This document shows positions 4,847 through 5,960 of a stretch of DNA of 5,960 nt, in pieces. The first letter of the stretch is position 1; the number at the start of each line of letters is the position of its first letter. The notes below the pieces were generated by a model that saw only the letters and a program-made list of their open reading frames with translations, searched no databases and was not told the DNA's origin. Source of the DNA: Roseburia sp. (GTDB lineage: Bacteria > Bacillota > Clostridia > Lachnospirales > Lachnospiraceae); contig JAGAIK010000596.1 in the NCBI GenBank assembly GCA_017626625.1, positions 1 through 5,960 of the forward strand. The letters run 5' to 3'. Position numbers and translations under genes: made by a program.

Positions 4847-5960
4847 ATGACCATGGAAAAAGAAAACAGTTTTTTAGCGGAGACAGGGAAAATTGCCATT
4901 CCGGTGGCATTGCAGGTGATGCTGCAATCCTCCTTCAGCATGGTGGACCAGATAATGATTGGGCAGTTAGGGAGCGTCAGCATTGCAGCCATCGGGCTGG
5001 CGGGAAAATTCACTTCCATTTTTAATGTGCTGACCACTGCCGTTGCGTCGGTGGCAGGCATTATGATTGCCCAGTACATGGGCAAAAAGGAAGAGAAGGA
5101 AGTGGGGCGCAGCTTTTATGTGAATTTAGTTGTGGCGCTGGCGGTAGCGGCAGTGTTTACTGTAATCTGCCTGGCATTTCCGGGACAGATTCTGGATATT
5201 TACACCAAAGACCCGGAAACGAAGGCGGTGGCGGTGGGGTATATGCGGATTGTGGCAGCAAGCTATTTCCCGATTGTAGGTGCAAGCCTGCTGTCCACGG
5301 TGCTCCGCTGTATGGGAAAAGCTTCGCTGCCGATGTATGCCAGCTTTGCTGCGGTGATGTTAAACACCGGGTTGAATTATATCCTTATTTTTGGAAAATG
5401 CGGTGTGTCGCCCCTGGGGGTAAATGGTGCGGCGGTGGCAACCATTCTTTCCCAGGCAGCCAATTTTATCGTAATATTGCTCCTGTATCTGAAGTATTCC
5501 CGAAATCAGGGAAAACGGCTTCCCTTCAGCCTGCGTTTGGGAGCGGCGGGAAAACAGCAGTATCTTGCCATGCTGCTGCCGCTGCTGTTAAATGAATTGC
5601 TGTGGAGCATTGGAGAAAATGTCTATGCCGCCATTTACGGAAGGATGGGTACGGCGGATTGTGCTGCCATGACGCTGATTAATCCGATACAGGGGTTGAT
5701 GATTGGTGCACTCAGCGGAATTTCCCAGGCGGCAGGTATTATCATTGGAAAAGAGCTGGGGAAACAGGAGGAGGAACAGGCGTACCGGAAAGCGAAAAAG
5801 TTAATGTGTTACGGTTTGTGCTGTTCGGCAGTACTTTCTCTGCTGCTTTTACTGTTAAAAAATCTCTATGTGTCCATCTATCAGGTGGAGGATGCGGTGA
5901 AACTGACGGCACAGCAGATTTTGATTGCCTTTGCCATCATTTCCCCGGTGAAGGTGCAGA
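4847..5960 (+). CDS. MATE-family multidrug/metabolite efflux transporter, 3'-truncated by window edge
   Basis: The first 371 residues of a MATE exporter are present; members are usually about 440-460 aa, so roughly 80 are beyond the right edge. These inner-membrane antiporters expel cationic drugs or metabolites in exchange for Na+ or H+. The first MatE repeat opens with IPVALQVMLQSSFSMVDQIM and IGQLG (17-42), the family's usual start. Strongly hydrophobic spans follow around 44-77, 92-112, 137-152, 165-183 and 195-215. The second repeat starts near 238, with LPLLLNELLWSIGENVY (244-260) and further spans near 283-300 and 322-340. There are two possible starts: ATG 4847, 4 nt after AGGAG (4838-4842), and ATG 4853, 10 nt after it; the difference is two residues. 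It lies 10 nt behind the kinase-like gene in one operon and is probably controlled by the divergent AraC regulator. The substrate is not predictable. Confidence 0.95.
   Translation, partial: MTMEKENSFLAETGKIAIPVALQVMLQSSFSMVDQIMIGQLGSVSIAAIGLAGKFTSIFNVLTTAVASVAGIMIAQYMGKKEEKEVGRSFYVNLVVALAVAAVFTVICLAFPGQILDIYTKDPETKAVAVGYMRIVAASYFPIVGASLLSTVLRCMGKASLPMYASFAAVMLNTGLNYILIFGKCGVSPLGVNGAAVATILSQAANFIVILLLYLKYSRNQGKRLPFSLRLGAAGKQQYLAMLLPLLLNELLWSIGENVYAAIYGRMGTADCAAMTLINPIQGLMIGALSGISQAAGIIIGKELGKQEEEQAYRKAKKLMCYGLCCSAVLSLLLLLLKNLYVSIYQVEDAVKLTAQQILIAFAIISPVKVQ

Noticed and set aside
4574..5085. Two minus-strand open frames opposite the kinase-like and MATE genes
   Set aside because: They are antisense to well-supported coding sequences and carry no motif; the residue runs reflect the reversed coding strand.
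5398..5595. Plus-strand 65-codon open frame
   Set aside because: It lies wholly within the MATE gene in another frame, with low-complexity composition typical of a shadow frame.
1..5960. CRISPR arrays, tRNA or rRNA genes, transposase or integrase genes
   Set aside because: No regularly spaced repeats, cloverleaf-like sequences, rRNA segments or recombinase motifs were found on either strand.

Overview
The window looks like chromosomal DNA from a low-to-mid-GC Firmicute, most likely a Clostridia/Lachnospiraceae-type gut anaerobe. The reasons are the style of the RF1 protein, strong AGGAGG-type ribosome binding sites, a DUF3990/XRE gene pair and a PIN module of the kind I associate with that family, and a MATE exporter next to an AraC regulator. 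This assignment is inferred from protein character; no rRNA or other taxonomic marker is present.

Region 1 (1-1541) is the end of a housekeeping gene that appears to have received an insertion. The 3' two thirds of prfA (peptide chain release factor 1) run in from the left edge and end at 747. An 11-nt overlap leads into a 57-codon ORF whose tail resembles the C-terminus of antitoxins paired with PIN toxins. That ORF overlaps a 118-aa PIN-domain protein (VapC-like ribonuclease) by 14 nt. About 160 bp further on, a second, shortened copy of the prfA 3' end (coding DQAAKMNEN-stop) appears at 1411-1440, followed by a good intrinsic terminator at 1499-1541. The simplest reading is that a roughly 700-bp toxin-antitoxin cassette sits between two copies of the prfA tail, separating prfA from its original terminator.

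Region 2 (1542-3263) is accessory. An AT-rich GNAT acetyltransferase gene has its own sigma-A-like promoter. It is followed by a DUF3990-type ORF that seems to have lost its N-terminal part, overlapping by 17 nt an intact XRE-type helix-turn-helix protein. The pair looks like a toxin-antitoxin-like module whose putative effector has been truncated at the junction with the acetyltransferase gene.

Region 3 (3252-5960) is a divergent regulator/transport unit. An AraC-family regulator on the minus strand converges on the XRE gene, and the two coding sequences overlap by 12 nt. It is divergent from a two-gene operon: a very small protein-kinase/aminoglycoside-phosphotransferase-fold protein, then, 10 nt later, a MATE efflux transporter cut by the right edge. 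The intergenic region contains a 19-bp tandem direct repeat that is a plausible AraC-type operator. The layout suggests regulated export or resistance to some compound, but the substrate cannot be read from the sequence.
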